Assembly (NCBI GenBank): GCA_902783755.1
Contig: CACZSC010000068.1
Location: 1 to 8,984, forward strand
Direction of reading: 5' to 3'
DNA length: 8,984 nucleotides
From: an uncultured Ruminococcus sp.
Lineage (GTDB): Bacteria > Bacillota > Clostridia > Oscillospirales > CAG-272
The position numbers were made by a program, and so were the translations under genes. The notes under the pieces are model-generated. The model ran no database searches. It had not been told where the DNA came from and saw nothing but the letters and a program-made list of their open reading frames with translations. Positions within the stretch are counted from its first letter, which is position 1. Every line of letters begins with the position of its first letter. Below, in pieces: positions 1 through 7,576 of the stretch.

Positions 1-285
1 CAGCTTCTTCATGAGCGGTATGTATGCGGTATGCTCGACCCTGGCACCGGGATAGAATATGATCCCGTATTCGGGCTCGGCCGTGCTCATGAACGCTATG
101 TCGCCGTTTTCGAGAGTATCCTGAACGACGGAACTGAGATGGTCGTCAGAGTACGAGACTATGGCATCCATGTCCGCGCGGTAGTATGTGGCCAGCCATA
201 CGGCGCAGGCGCCGATGATGATGAGCACCGCAGCCAGGACTGCCAGCAGTATTATTCTTTTCCTTTTCTTTTTGTTGATCGCCAT
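1..285 (-). CDS. Membrane-anchored alpha/beta-hydrolase-like protein, N-terminal part (runs off window)
   Basis: This reading frame starts at ATG 285 and stays open for 95 codons to the window edge, so the C-terminus is missing. An AGAGGG ribosome binding site lies just upstream, and a good promoter (317-345) precedes it. Residues 4-10 are a Lys/Arg cluster (NKKKRKR), followed by a hydrophobic segment at about 11-33. That is a typical N-in signal anchor. An IGAC motif ending at Cys27 resembles a lipobox, but the hydrophobic stretch continues past it, so a membrane anchor is more likely. After a linker, residues 74-95 contain GIIFYPGARVEHTAY, which resembles the first strand and oxyanion turn of small clostridial alpha/beta hydrolases that begin with a membrane anchor. 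The nucleophile Ser and the catalytic His would lie outside the window, so enzyme activity cannot be confirmed. The gene is divergent from the aconitase operon. I am confident of the gene and moderately confident of the family; the substrate is unknown. Confidence 0.72.
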   Translation of the reverse strand, partial: MAINKKKRKRIILLAVLAAVLIIIGACAVWLATYYRADMDAIVSYSDDHLSSVVQDTLENGDIAFMSTAEPEYGIIFYPGARVEHTAYIPLMKKL

Positions 286-316
286 ATCCGATCCCTCTGT
301 CTTGAGCTTATATCCC

Positions 317-345
317 GTTATACATCATATGCCAAATTAAGTCAA
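317..345 (-). promoter_or_regulatory. Sigma-A-type promoter for the hydrolase-like gene
   Basis: On the minus strand, TTGACT (345-340) and TATAAC (322-317) are separated by exactly 17 nt. Five of six bases match consensus in each box. The predicted start is near 310, giving a leader of about 25 nt before the ATG at 285. It is divergent from the acn promoter, with 32 bp between the two -35 boxes. Confidence 0.7.
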
Positions 346-377
346 GCGATCAGAGTCTGTTTTGGTTTAGTTATACA

Positions 378-406
378 TTGACACCGCAGGCGCCGAAATG
401 TATAAT
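378..406 (+). promoter_or_regulatory. Consensus sigma-A promoter for acn-icd
   Basis: A perfect TTGACA (378-383) and a perfect TATAAT (401-406) are separated by 17 nt. Transcription should begin near 413, about 30 nt before the aconitase ATG. Such a full match predicts strong basal transcription. A short GGCGCC palindrome (389-394) lies in the spacer, but I see no convincing operator, so any citrate or glutamate control is not evident here. Confidence 0.82.
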
Positions 407-433
407 TAGTACAAATTTTTGCATAATATTTCC

Positions 434-438
434 GGAGG
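434..438 (+). promoter_or_regulatory. Ribosome binding site that decides the acn start
   Basis: GGAGG at 434-438 is 6 nt upstream of ATG 445. The in-frame TTG at 439 directly abuts the Shine-Dalgarno sequence and cannot be the start, so the protein begins MGLTLAEK. Confidence 0.8.
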
Positions 439-444
439 TTGGAG

Positions 445-2385
445 ATGGGCCTTACATTAGCCGAAAAGATACTGAAAGCCCATACCGTGGACGGTGAATT
501 CAGAAAAGGTTCCGAGATCGGGATCAGGATAGACCAGACCCTTACCCAGGACGCCACCGGCACCATGGCGTATATCGAATTCGAAGCCATGGGTATAGGC
601 CAGGTGAAGACCGAGAGAAGCGTCGCCTACATAGACCACAATACCCTGCAGTCGGGATTCGAGAACGCTGACGACCACAGGTTCATAGCGTCCGTGGCGA
701 AGAAGCACGGGATATACTACTCGAGGCCCGGAAACGGCATATGCCACCAGGTCCACCTGGAGAGATTCTCGGTGCCGGGAAAGACCCTCATAGGATCCGA
801 CAGCCATACTCCCACCTGCGGAGGCATTGGTATGCTGGCCATAGGGGCCGGAGGCCTTGACGTGGCTGTGGCCATGGGAGGCGGAGCGTATTATATAACC
901 TATCCCGAGATTCTGAACGTCAGGCTCACCGGAAGGCTGAAGCCCTGGGTGGCGGCAAAGGATATAATCCTGGAAGTCCTCAGAAGGATATCCGTCAAGG
1001 GCGGTGTCGGAAAGATAGTCGAGTATTCGGGAGACGCCCTCAGGTACCTGTCCGTTCCCGAGAGAGCCACCATCACCAACATGGGAGCCGAGCTCGGAGC
1101 CACCACATCCATATTCCCTTCCGATGAGATAACGAAGGAATTCCTGGAAGCCCAGGGACGCGGCGATGTATGGACTCCCCTTGCGGCCGATCCGGATGCG
1201 GTCTATGACGGCGTCATTGAGATCGACTTGTCGGAACTGGGCCCGCTCGCGGCCTGCCCTCACTCCCCGGACAACGTAAAGACCCTCTCAGAGATCGGGA
1301 ATATAAAGATAGACCAGGTCTGCATAGGATCATGCACAAACAGTTCCCTTCTCGACATGATGAAGGTAGCGTATATACTTAAAGGAAAAACAGTCCATCC
1401 GGACGTGTCACTGACGGTGTCCCCGGGATCGAAGCAGGTGTTCGGCATGATGGCGGAGCTCGGCATACTCGATACGATCATCCAGTCCGGAGCCAGAGTG
1501 CTTGAATGTGCCTGCGGCCCCTGCATCGGCATGGGACAGTCACCCAATTCAAAGGGCGTGTCCCTCAGAACATTCAACAGGAACTTCGAGGGCAGGAGCG
1601 GCACGAGAGATGCCATGATATATCTCGTGTCACCCGAGACAGCCGCTTATTCCGCTCTGTGCGGATATCTTGCCAATCCTAGGGAACTCGGGACCATGCC
1701 GCTGTTCGAACTGCCGGAGAAGTTCCATATAAACGACAACATGATAACAAAGCCCGCAGACGAGTCCGAAGCCCATACCGTTGAAATACTCAGAGGTCCT
1801 AATATAAAGGAATACCCGGCCACAGAAGAGCTCTCAGACACCATCAGGGCCTCGTGCTCGCTGAAAGTCGGGGACAACATAACGACAGACCATATCATGC
1901 CTGCAGGGGCAAAGATACTTCCCCTCAGATCAAACATTCCGGAGATCTCGAAGCACTGCTTCACGGTTTGCGACAAGGATTTTCCCGAAAGGGCGAAGGC
2001 TCTGGGACAGAGCATCATAGTAGGCGGCGTGAATTACGGTCAAGGCTCATCCAGAGAGCATGCGGCTCTGGCTCCCCTCTATCTCGGTGTAAAGGCGGTC
2101 ATAGCCAAATCCTTTGCGAGGATCCACAGACAGAACCTCATAAATGCGGGTATCCTTCCCCTTGAGCTTGAGGATCCGGCGGATTACGACAGCATATCCC
2201 AGGGAGACGTGCTTGAGATAACGGGTGTCATATCATCACTTGAAGGAAACGGAATATTCAGAGTAAAAGACAACGATACGGGAAGAACGTTCAGCGCCTT
2301 ATGCAGGCTGAGCGACAGGATGAAAGCCGTGATGAAATGCGGCGGTCTGCTTAAGTTCACGAAGCAGAATCTAAATCGGGAGTAG
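445..2385 (+). CDS. acn: Aconitate hydratase (short, about 646-aa clostridial type)
   Basis: Aconitase interconverts citrate and isocitrate via cis-aconitate in the cytoplasm, using a [4Fe-4S] cluster. The protein is 646 aa, much shorter than AcnA (about 890 aa), and matches the compact aconitase/homoaconitase-like form common in Clostridia. The substrate-loop motif GSDSHTPTCGG is present. The cluster ligands are Cys297 (GSCTNSS) and Cys357 and Cys360 (CACGPCIGMG). The C-terminal swivel domain carries YGQGSSREHAALAP, where Ser535 and Arg537 match the catalytic Ser and substrate Arg of porcine aconitase. All key residues are intact, so the enzyme should be active. The stop codon is 3 nt before the isocitrate dehydrogenase ATG, so the two consecutive enzymes are cotranscribed. 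A 3-isopropylmalate dehydratase or homoaconitase role is less likely: those are usually split into two subunits and sit beside leu genes, while icd is the partner here. Confidence 0.93.
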   Translation: MGLTLAEKILKAHTVDGEFRKGSEIGIRIDQTLTQDATGTMAYIEFEAMGIGQVKTERSVAYIDHNTLQSGFENADDHRFIASVAKKHGIYYSRPGNGICHQVHLERFSVPGKTLIGSDSHTPTCGGIGMLAIGAGGLDVAVAMGGGAYYITYPEILNVRLTGRLKPWVAAKDIILEVLRRISVKGGVGKIVEYSGDALRYLSVPERATITNMGAELGATTSIFPSDEITKEFLEAQGRGDVWTPLAADPDAVYDGVIEIDLSELGPLAACPHSPDNVKTLSEIGNIKIDQVCIGSCTNSSLLDMMKVAYILKGKTVHPDVSLTVSPGSKQVFGMMAELGILDTIIQSGARVLECACGPCIGMGQSPNSKGVSLRTFNRNFEGRSGTRDAMIYLVSPETAAYSALCGYLANPRELGTMPLFELPEKFHINDNMITKPADESEAHTVEILRGPNIKEYPATEELSDTIRASCSLKVGDNITTDHIMPAGAKILPLRSNIPEISKHCFTVCDKDFPERAKALGQSIIVGGVNYGQGSSREHAALAPLYLGVKAVIAKSFARIHRQNLINAGILPLELEDPADYDSISQGDVLEITGVISSLEGNGIFRVKDNDTGRTFSALCRLSDRMKAVMKCGGLLKFTKQNLNRE

Positions 2386-2388
2386 GAT

Positions 2389-3600
2389 ATGGAACGCATC
2401 AGAATGACCACCCCCATCGTCGAGATGGATGGGGACGAGATGACCAGGGTCGTATGGAAATGGATAAAGGAAGAGCTGATCATTCCCTACGTGGATCTTA
2501 AGACCGAATACTACGACCTGGGACTCAAGAACAGGGACTTCACGGAAGACGAGGTGACGAAGGAGGCCGCCTATGCCACGAAGCGGCTTGGAGTGGCAGT
2601 CAAATGTGCCACCATCACCCCGAACGCCCAGAGGGTCAAGGAATACGACCTGAAGCAGATGTGGAAGAGCCCCAACGGCACCATAAGGGCCATACTGGAC
2701 GGTACGGTATTCAGGGCACCCATAACGGTTAAAGGCATCGAGCCATACGTCAAGACCTGGAAGAAACCCATAACCATCGCCCGTCACGCTTACGGCGACA
2801 TCTACAGCGCCGTTGAGAACGTGTGCCCCGCCGGCAGCCGTGCTGAACTTGTTGTGACGGCGAAGGACGGTACCGAGACCAGGACTACCATAAAGGACTT
2901 TGACGGTTCCGGAATCATCATGGGCATGCACAACACGGACGCCAGCATAGCAAGCTTCGCGAGATGCTGTTTCAACTACGCGCTGGACACCCGGCAGCCC
3001 CTGTGGTTCGCTGCAAAGGACACCATCTCGAAGAAGTATGACCACAGGTTCAAGGACATATTCAGGGAGATATATGACAAGGAATATGCCGATAAATTCC
3101 GCGAGGCGGGTATCCCCGACTACTTCTATACCCTTATAGACGACGCAGTGGCCAGAGTGATAAGGTCCGAGGGCGGATTCATCTGGGCTCTAAAGAACTA
3201 TGACGGAGACGTTATGTCAGACATGCTGGCGACGGCTTTCGGTGACCTGGCCATGATGACTTCCGTTCTTGTATCCCCTGATGGCAAGTACGAGTTCGAG
3301 GCGGCGCACGGAACGGTGACGGCCCATTACTACAGATATCTTAAAGGTGAGATCCCCTCCACGAACTCAGTAGCCACCATATTCGCATGGACAGGCGCCC
3401 TGAGGAAGAGGGGTGAGCTCGACGGCATCCCGGAACTTGCGGAATTTGCCGGAAAGCTTGAGCAGGCCACCATCAATACCATCGAGAGCGGGATCATGAC
3501 GAAGAGCCTTTCCGTCCTGTCTTCACTCGAGAACATAAAGGTAGTGAACGGCAGGGAGCTTATAATTTCCATAAGGGACAGGCTCGAGGAGCTCATCTGA
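2389..3600 (+). CDS. icd: Isocitrate dehydrogenase, eukaryote-like (type II) NADP family
   Basis: This enzyme oxidatively decarboxylates isocitrate to 2-oxoglutarate, giving reduced nicotinamide cofactor and the carbon skeleton of glutamate. It has 403 aa, the usual length for the homodimeric type II family that includes human IDH1. Visible residues are the isocitrate loop SPNGTIR (Ser94, Asn96, Arg100), Arg109, ARHAYGD (Arg132, the same number as in IDH1), catalytic Lys210 in [10 protein letters not shown], and metal-binding Asp251, Asp274 and Asp278 ([16 protein letters not shown]). One oddity is the cofactor motif, which reads GTVTAHYYR: Ala312 replaces the Arg (IDH1 Arg314) that grips the NADP 2'-phosphate, although His313 is kept. 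Arg256 and Arg259 replace IDH1 Gln257 and Lys260, which could compensate. GGGAG at 2378-2382, overlapping the end of acn, is its ribosome binding site, so translation is probably coupled. NADP preference is the family norm but not certain here. Confidence 0.93.
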   Translation: MERIRMTTPIVEMDGDEMTRVVWKWIKEELIIPYVDLKTEYYDLGLKNRDFTEDEVTKEAAYATKRLGVAVKCATITPNAQRVKEYDLKQMWKSPNGTIRAILDGTVFRAPITVKGIEPYVKTWKKPITIARHAYGDIYSAVENVCPAGSRAELVVTAKDGTETRTTIKDFDGSGIIMGMHNTDASIASFARCCFNYALDTRQPLWFAAKDTISKKYDHRFKDIFREIYDKEYADKFREAGIPDYFYTLIDDAVARVIRSEGGFIWALKNYDGDVMSDMLATAFGDLAMMTSVLVSPDGKYEFEAAHGTVTAHYYRYLKGEIPSTNSVATIFAWTGALRKRGELDGIPELAEFAGKLEQATINTIESGIMTKSLSVLSSLENIKVVNGRELIISIRDRLEELI

Positions 3601-3612
3601 CCGCGCACAGAG

Positions 3613-3660
3613 AAAAAATACAGCAGAGGATCTGTTCAAAGATTTCCTCTGCTGTTTTTC
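3613..3660. terminator. Bidirectional intrinsic terminator between convergent operons
   Basis: A perfect 10-bp stem, CAGCAGAGGA (3621-3630) with TCCTCTGCTG (3645-3654), encloses a 14-nt loop. A T run follows at 3655-3659, terminating acn-icd. An A run precedes it at 3613-3618, which is a U tract for the minus-strand transcript of the mannosidase/PHP operon. The hairpin starts 20 nt after the icd stop and ends 8 nt beyond the PHP gene's stop, so it serves both. Confidence 0.9.
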
Positions 3661-3661
3661 G

Positions 3662-4333
3662 TTATCTGTCGAGTTCCTTTATGAGTGTGTAGTTCCCGCT
3701 TCTAAGGGTCTCTACCAGCTGTTCTACGGTCTTTATCTCAAAGTCCGTAATTATGCCGGAATTAGGTACGTGGGAATGGTCGTGGGAGTCGGTGCCGGAG
3801 GTCTTCGCCTTGTGGTGGTACTCGGCGTAGAGCTCAGCCAGCATATTGTGGCTCTCGTGACCCGCATGCCCGTTGTGCACTTCTATGGCGTCAAGAAGAT
3901 CCGGATTAGTCACGGTCATGTGATACCTGAAGGGATGGGCCTGTATGAGATACATGCCGTCGCCTCTCACCTTCTGGGAGAAGCGTCCTATGTCGTCCAG
4001 GTCCTTGGGATCCATCGCCTCGACATAGTCCCATGTGAACCCGAAGACAAGGTAGTCGTTGTAATTGGCTTTCAGCCTGAATTCCAGCCCGTAGATCACG
4101 TTCAGAGCGGTCCCTTCGGCAGCTTCCTTCAGGATGTCGTAAGCCCTGTGCTTCTCGTTGACTTCCTTGAGCCACTCTTCCCTGTCATCGCTCCAGATCG
4201 GAAGGAAATGGTTGGTCAGGCAAAGGGTCGAATAACCGCGGTCAAGGTATTTCTGTACGATTTCTTCAGCGCTTTCGGACGAGCATCCGCTGCCGTCCCT
4301 GCTGTGGCAGTGCAGTTCAGTCTTGAATTTCAT
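3662..4333 (-). CDS. PHP-domain metal-dependent phosphoesterase-like protein
   Basis: This 223-aa protein is a single PHP domain (polymerase and histidinol phosphatase fold), a multinuclear metal hydrolase that usually cleaves phosphomonoesters. Metal-ligand motifs appear in the expected order: ELHCHS (His8, His10), LTNH (His42), GLEF (Glu84), QAHPFR (His133), EVHNGH (Glu151, His153) and GTDSHDHSH (Asp182, His184). No signal peptide or membrane segment is seen, so it should be cytoplasmic. The gene begins 6 nt after the stop of the mannosidase gene and has only a weak purine-rich ribosome binding site (AAAGAAAG), suggesting expression coupled to that gene. The bidirectional terminator lies just beyond its stop codon. 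The substrate is unknown. Pairing with a mannosidase suggests a sugar-phosphate or related product, but this is inference. It resembles stand-alone PHP proteins more than histidinol phosphatase, and no his genes are nearby. Confidence 0.85.
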   Translation of the reverse strand: MKFKTELHCHSRDGSGCSSESAEEIVQKYLDRGYSTLCLTNHFLPIWSDDREEWLKEVNEKHRAYDILKEAAEGTALNVIYGLEFRLKANYNDYLVFGFTWDYVEAMDPKDLDDIGRFSQKVRGDGMYLIQAHPFRYHMTVTNPDLLDAIEVHNGHAGHESHNMLAELYAEYHHKAKTSGTDSHDHSHVPNSGIITDFEIKTVEQLVETLRSGNYTLIKELDR

Positions 4334-4339
4334 ATGAGA

Positions 4340-7300
4340 TCACTTTCTTTCTACAAGGATTGTCTTTATTTCAAATGGATGGAACTTGAGGGACACGGAT
4401 CCGTTCCCGTCAGGTGTCAGCTCTCTCTTAACTTCTTCAAGCATGTTCGTCTCATACACTTTTGCAGCACCCGGAAGCGTTAGTTCCGTGTTGGTTTCGT
4501 TCCTCTCGCACTCGTAGAGCCTGAGGACAAAAGCGTTCTCGACGTCTTCAGCGCATTTCACGGCTTCGCATATTATATTCGGAGCGGAGACGCTGAACAG
4601 CTTGGGTGCATTGATGCGGCCGTCTGAAACAAGGGGCGCGTTGTTGAACTCGTACGCCGGTCTTATGACGTTCTCCGTAAGGTATCCTCCCTCGTGAGGC
4701 AGCAGCGAGTATCTCATGTAATGGACTCCGAAGCAGGACGCCGGGTCTGGGCGCATGCCGCCCTTGTCCAGGGTGAGCATGAGGTTGCTCTCGTAGCATG
4801 ACAGACCGTACTTGCAGTCGTTCAGCAACGCCACACCGTATCTGCTCTCGGAGAGATCGGACCACTTCATGTTGCAGACCTCGAACTTTGCGAATTCCTC
4901 GCCGTTGTTCTTAGTGTTGGGCCTGTCCATATGGCCGAACTGGATCTCGTTCTTTATGGTGGCGGCCCTGATGTTCAGGTCGAATCCGGCCTTGAGGAGC
5001 GTGTGGTGGTCGTTCCAGTCCAGTTTCACGTCGTAGTCTATCCTTCTGAGATCCGAATAGAACACGGTGTCGATGACCGCATGGGAGAATCTTGCGACGT
5101 CATAGCAGCATCTGATCCTGAACTCCACCGCGCCGTCGGAGACCACTTTCATGGAAGTGAGCTTGCAGCACGGCTTGAGCTTCATGAACGCGTCGTACTC
5201 AATCTCCCAGGTGTCGTACCTTGACGGGAAGTCCTCGCCCGCGAACAGCTGTCCGAGGGACGTTCCCTCCTTGTTGATCCTTCTTCCGTTCTTTTTGTCA
5301 TAGAGGCATGACATGAATCCCAGCCCGTCGAACTCGGCTCTGTAGAACGGGGTCTCGAGGACTCCGCCTTCGAATCTGAACGGACTCGGCAGGTCTGAGG
5401 ACGCGCCTTTTTCAAGGACTGTGCAGTTCATGGCATCGACTTTGATCCTGACGTCGGTCTTCACATTGCCGTCCCGGTCAGTATATGTCTGGCAGACAGC
5501 GTTCGTGAAGGACCGGTTCCCGTCGAGGGTCAGTATGTCGTTCCTTGCGAACGAAAGCTGGTTGAACACCGAAACGGAGTTTTCATCAGGGACAGTCAGT
5601 TCAGTGAGGTATTTACCGGTTTCCGCCTCCGTGTCGGAGATCATCTTTCTCATCTCCGGGAAGGCTCTCTCGTAGACCTTGTTTATGCAAGTCCCGGGGA
5701 GAATGTCGTGGAACTGGTTCTTCAGCATGATCTTGATTAGCCTGTCTCTTTCCGGGTTCAGGGGCTCGCCTGCCAGCACGTTCATCAGCTCAAAGTCCCG
5801 GACGGCCTTCTCGGCCTGCCTGTTGAATTTCTTGATGTCATGCATGGAAGTGAGGGTCCCTCTGTGGGCCTCGAGGTACAGTTCTCCGTCGTGCACGTGG
5901 AGCCTGTCGCGTCTTTCCTCCAGTTTGTGCATGAAAGCGGATGCAGTCGTCATTTCGCATACCGGAAGCCCCGGAAGCCCTGCGGTCCTTTCCACCATCT
6001 CAAGCTGGGTGAAGGTCGGGCCTCCGCCTCCGTCGCCGAAGCCGAAGGTGTTGAGCTTCATGCTGTTGATCTTCTTGTCGTACACGCGGCATCTTGCAGC
6101 CTCGTCCACGGTCTTCGGAGTCGGAAGGGTGTGTATCGTCGTGAAGTGAGTCAGGACCTCGGTCCCGTCGATGCCTCTCCATATGAAGGAGTCATCCGGG
6201 AAACCGTTAAGGTCGTTCCATTCTATCTTCGTGGTGTAGAAATATCTGCATCCGCACTCCTGCATGATCTGAGGGATCGCGGCGTTGTACCCGAAGGTGT
6301 CCGGGAGCCAGAACGAGTCTGATCTGTAATTGAGATACTTCTGGTTGAACCTCTGGCCGTAAAGGAACTGACGGACCATGGATTCTCCGCCGGTCACGTT
6401 GCAGTCGCATTCGACCCAGACTCCGCCGTTGGGCTCGTATCTTCCCTCGGCTACCCTTTTCTTTATGCCCTCGAAGATGACGGGATAGTATTCACGCATC
6501 CAGTCGGTATGGAGTGACGAGGACTGTATGAAGGTGTATTCCGGATAGTTGTCCATGAGCTCCAGAGCCATGGAGTAGGTGCGGGCGCACTTTCTGACAG
6601 TCTCCTCCGCAGGCCAGAGCCATGCCGTGTCCATGTGGGAATGACCCATCAGCCCCACGTAGCCCCTTGTCTCGTCTCCTCCGGTCTTCTCGAACAGAGG
6701 AGCCAGGATCTCGGAGACCTTCCCTGCGGCCTCAGATATCTCTTCCACCGTGTGATCCTTTACGTCCTGGATCAGATAGGGATATGCCTTTTCAAGCAGG
6801 ATATGGGCCTTCTGCTGCATGTAGTTGGCCTTCTCCAGACGGGCCAGCTCAAGCGCGACCTTGAGGTCCACAAGGAACCTGTATATCTTTTTGTTGACGC
6901 GGACGATCTTTATGCTGCTGTAGGTCTTGAAGTAGTCGTCTCCCGCCCAGTACTTGTTGTTGCCGTATCTGTCGAAGGGTGCTTCGCCAAGCTTTATATG
7001 CCCCGCGTAGAGCTCGAAAGCCAGGTCGAATGCTTCCCCGGGCTTCGCGTCCTTGCATATGAACATGGCGGAATGCATACCGCCCAGGAACTGGTTCTGT
7101 GAGTTTATGAGCCCGGCGGGCCTGCCGTTCCTGAAGCACAGCATCTCCCAGGCTTCAGCATTCACGACGGCGCACAGCGTCTCCCCTGCGTATTCCTCAG
7201 GGACCGTGAAGCCGCATCTGAGCCACATGGAGGAATACTCAGTTCCCCATCTCACGTCATGTGCTATGGGCTTCATATCCTCAATGGCCGGAGGCTGTCT

Positions 7301-7432
7301 GAAATGCTCCATGGTCTCAAGTGAATACACGGGTTCCGGGGTGCATACCTCCTCGAACATATATGGTTCGGTAAGATCCACCGTCACCTCGAATTTTCTG
7401 TAGAGCATGTCAACGTATCTGTCAAAAGTCAT
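4340..7432 (-). CDS. GH38 alpha-mannosidase, cytoplasmic
   Basis: This 1030-aa protein is a retaining, zinc-dependent alpha-mannosidase of glycoside hydrolase family 38, which removes alpha-linked mannose from mannosides and N-glycan fragments. An N-terminal beta-rich ancillary region (about 1-255) is followed by the catalytic domain. There, GHSHMDTAWLWP supplies zinc ligands His266 and Asp268, and FWLPDTFGY supplies the nucleophile and zinc ligand Asp378. The middle domain holds NQFHDILPGT with the fourth zinc ligand His575, and the rest is the C-terminal beta domain. Length is normal for clostridial members. No signal peptide is present, so it acts on imported oligosaccharides. The start is ATG 7432: GGAGGG (7443-7438) precedes it by 5 nt, and the predicted transcript start is near 7466. 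An in-frame upstream ATG at 7501 lies in the -35 box and cannot be used. It is the first gene of an operon with the PHP gene. No transporter or regulator for mannosides lies in the window. Confidence 0.93.
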   Translation of the reverse strand: MTFDRYVDMLYRKFEVTVDLTEPYMFEEVCTPEPVYSLETMEHFRQPPAIEDMKPIAHDVRWGTEYSSMWLRCGFTVPEEYAGETLCAVVNAEAWEMLCFRNGRPAGLINSQNQFLGGMHSAMFICKDAKPGEAFDLAFELYAGHIKLGEAPFDRYGNNKYWAGDDYFKTYSSIKIVRVNKKIYRFLVDLKVALELARLEKANYMQQKAHILLEKAYPYLIQDVKDHTVEEISEAAGKVSEILAPLFEKTGGDETRGYVGLMGHSHMDTAWLWPAEETVRKCARTYSMALELMDNYPEYTFIQSSSLHTDWMREYYPVIFEGIKKRVAEGRYEPNGGVWVECDCNVTGGESMVRQFLYGQRFNQKYLNYRSDSFWLPDTFGYNAAIPQIMQECGCRYFYTTKIEWNDLNGFPDDSFIWRGIDGTEVLTHFTTIHTLPTPKTVDEAARCRVYDKKINSMKLNTFGFGDGGGGPTFTQLEMVERTAGLPGLPVCEMTTASAFMHKLEERRDRLHVHDGELYLEAHRGTLTSMHDIKKFNRQAEKAVRDFELMNVLAGEPLNPERDRLIKIMLKNQFHDILPGTCINKVYERAFPEMRKMISDTEAETGKYLTELTVPDENSVSVFNQLSFARNDILTLDGNRSFTNAVCQTYTDRDGNVKTDVRIKVDAMNCTVLEKGASSDLPSPFRFEGGVLETPFYRAEFDGLGFMSCLYDKKNGRRINKEGTSLGQLFAGEDFPSRYDTWEIEYDAFMKLKPCCKLTSMKVVSDGAVEFRIRCCYDVARFSHAVIDTVFYSDLRRIDYDVKLDWNDHHTLLKAGFDLNIRAATIKNEIQFGHMDRPNTKNNGEEFAKFEVCNMKWSDLSESRYGVALLNDCKYGLSCYESNLMLTLDKGGMRPDPASCFGVHYMRYSLLPHEGGYLTENVIRPAYEFNNAPLVSDGRINAPKLFSVSAPNIICEAVKCAEDVENAFVLRLYECERNETNTELTLPGAAKVYETNMLEEVKRELTPDGNGSVSLKFHPFEIKTILVERK

Positions 7433-7472
7433 GGGCGCCCTCCGCTTGAATGTATTTGTTTTTCCGGAATCA

Positions 7473-7501
7473 AGGTTAGCACAACAGGGGTGCGATGTCA
7501 A
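7473..7501 (-). promoter_or_regulatory. Promoter for the alpha-mannosidase/PHP operon
   Basis: On the minus strand, a perfect TTGACA (7501-7496) is followed after 17 nt by TAACCT (7478-7473). The -10 box is weak, but it is preceded by TGC, an extended -10 element. Transcription should begin near 7466, giving a leader of about 34 nt. A short inverted repeat, AGCTA-AAA-TAGCT (7501-7513), abuts the -35 box and could be an operator, though it is too short to be convincing. The weak -10 suggests activation or modest expression. Confidence 0.68.
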
Positions 7502-7521
7502 GCTAAAATAGCTATTTATTA

Positions 7522-7550
7522 TTGACAGGGATACAAATAAATGATATACT
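7522..7550 (+). promoter_or_regulatory. Strong extended -10 promoter for the T-box transcript
   Basis: A perfect TTGACA (7522-7527) and TATACT (7545-7550) are separated by 17 nt, and TGA (7542-7544) provides an extended -10. Transcription should start near 7557, about 20 nt before the first T-box structure and 283 nt before the ATG. Its -35 box is 20 bp from the -35 box of the divergent mannosidase promoter. A strong constitutive promoter followed by termination control is the usual T-box arrangement. Confidence 0.85.
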
Positions 7551-7576
7551 CGCTACAACATATAAATATATGCATG

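Noticed and set aside
31..381. Plus-strand frame of 116 codons at the left end
   Set aside because: The minus frame 285-1 has a ribosome binding site, a promoter and a proper membrane anchor. The plus frame crosses both promoters.
457..1263. Long open frame (268 codons) on the minus strand inside acn
   Set aside because: It is antisense to the conserved aconitase, has no recognisable domain, and fits a shadow of GC-rich codon use.
2371..3045. Open frame of 224 codons on the minus strand inside icd
   Set aside because: It is antisense to conserved isocitrate dehydrogenase, and the translation is of low-complexity shadow character with no motif.
3770..4483. Plus-strand open frame of 237 codons opposite the PHP gene
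   Set aside because: The minus strand carries a complete set of PHP metal motifs in order. The plus frame runs across the gene junction without any domain.
5679..7102. Several plus-strand open frames of 80-160 codons across the mannosidase gene
   Set aside because: All lie opposite conserved GH38 catalytic and middle-domain sequence. None has a promoter or recognised domain.
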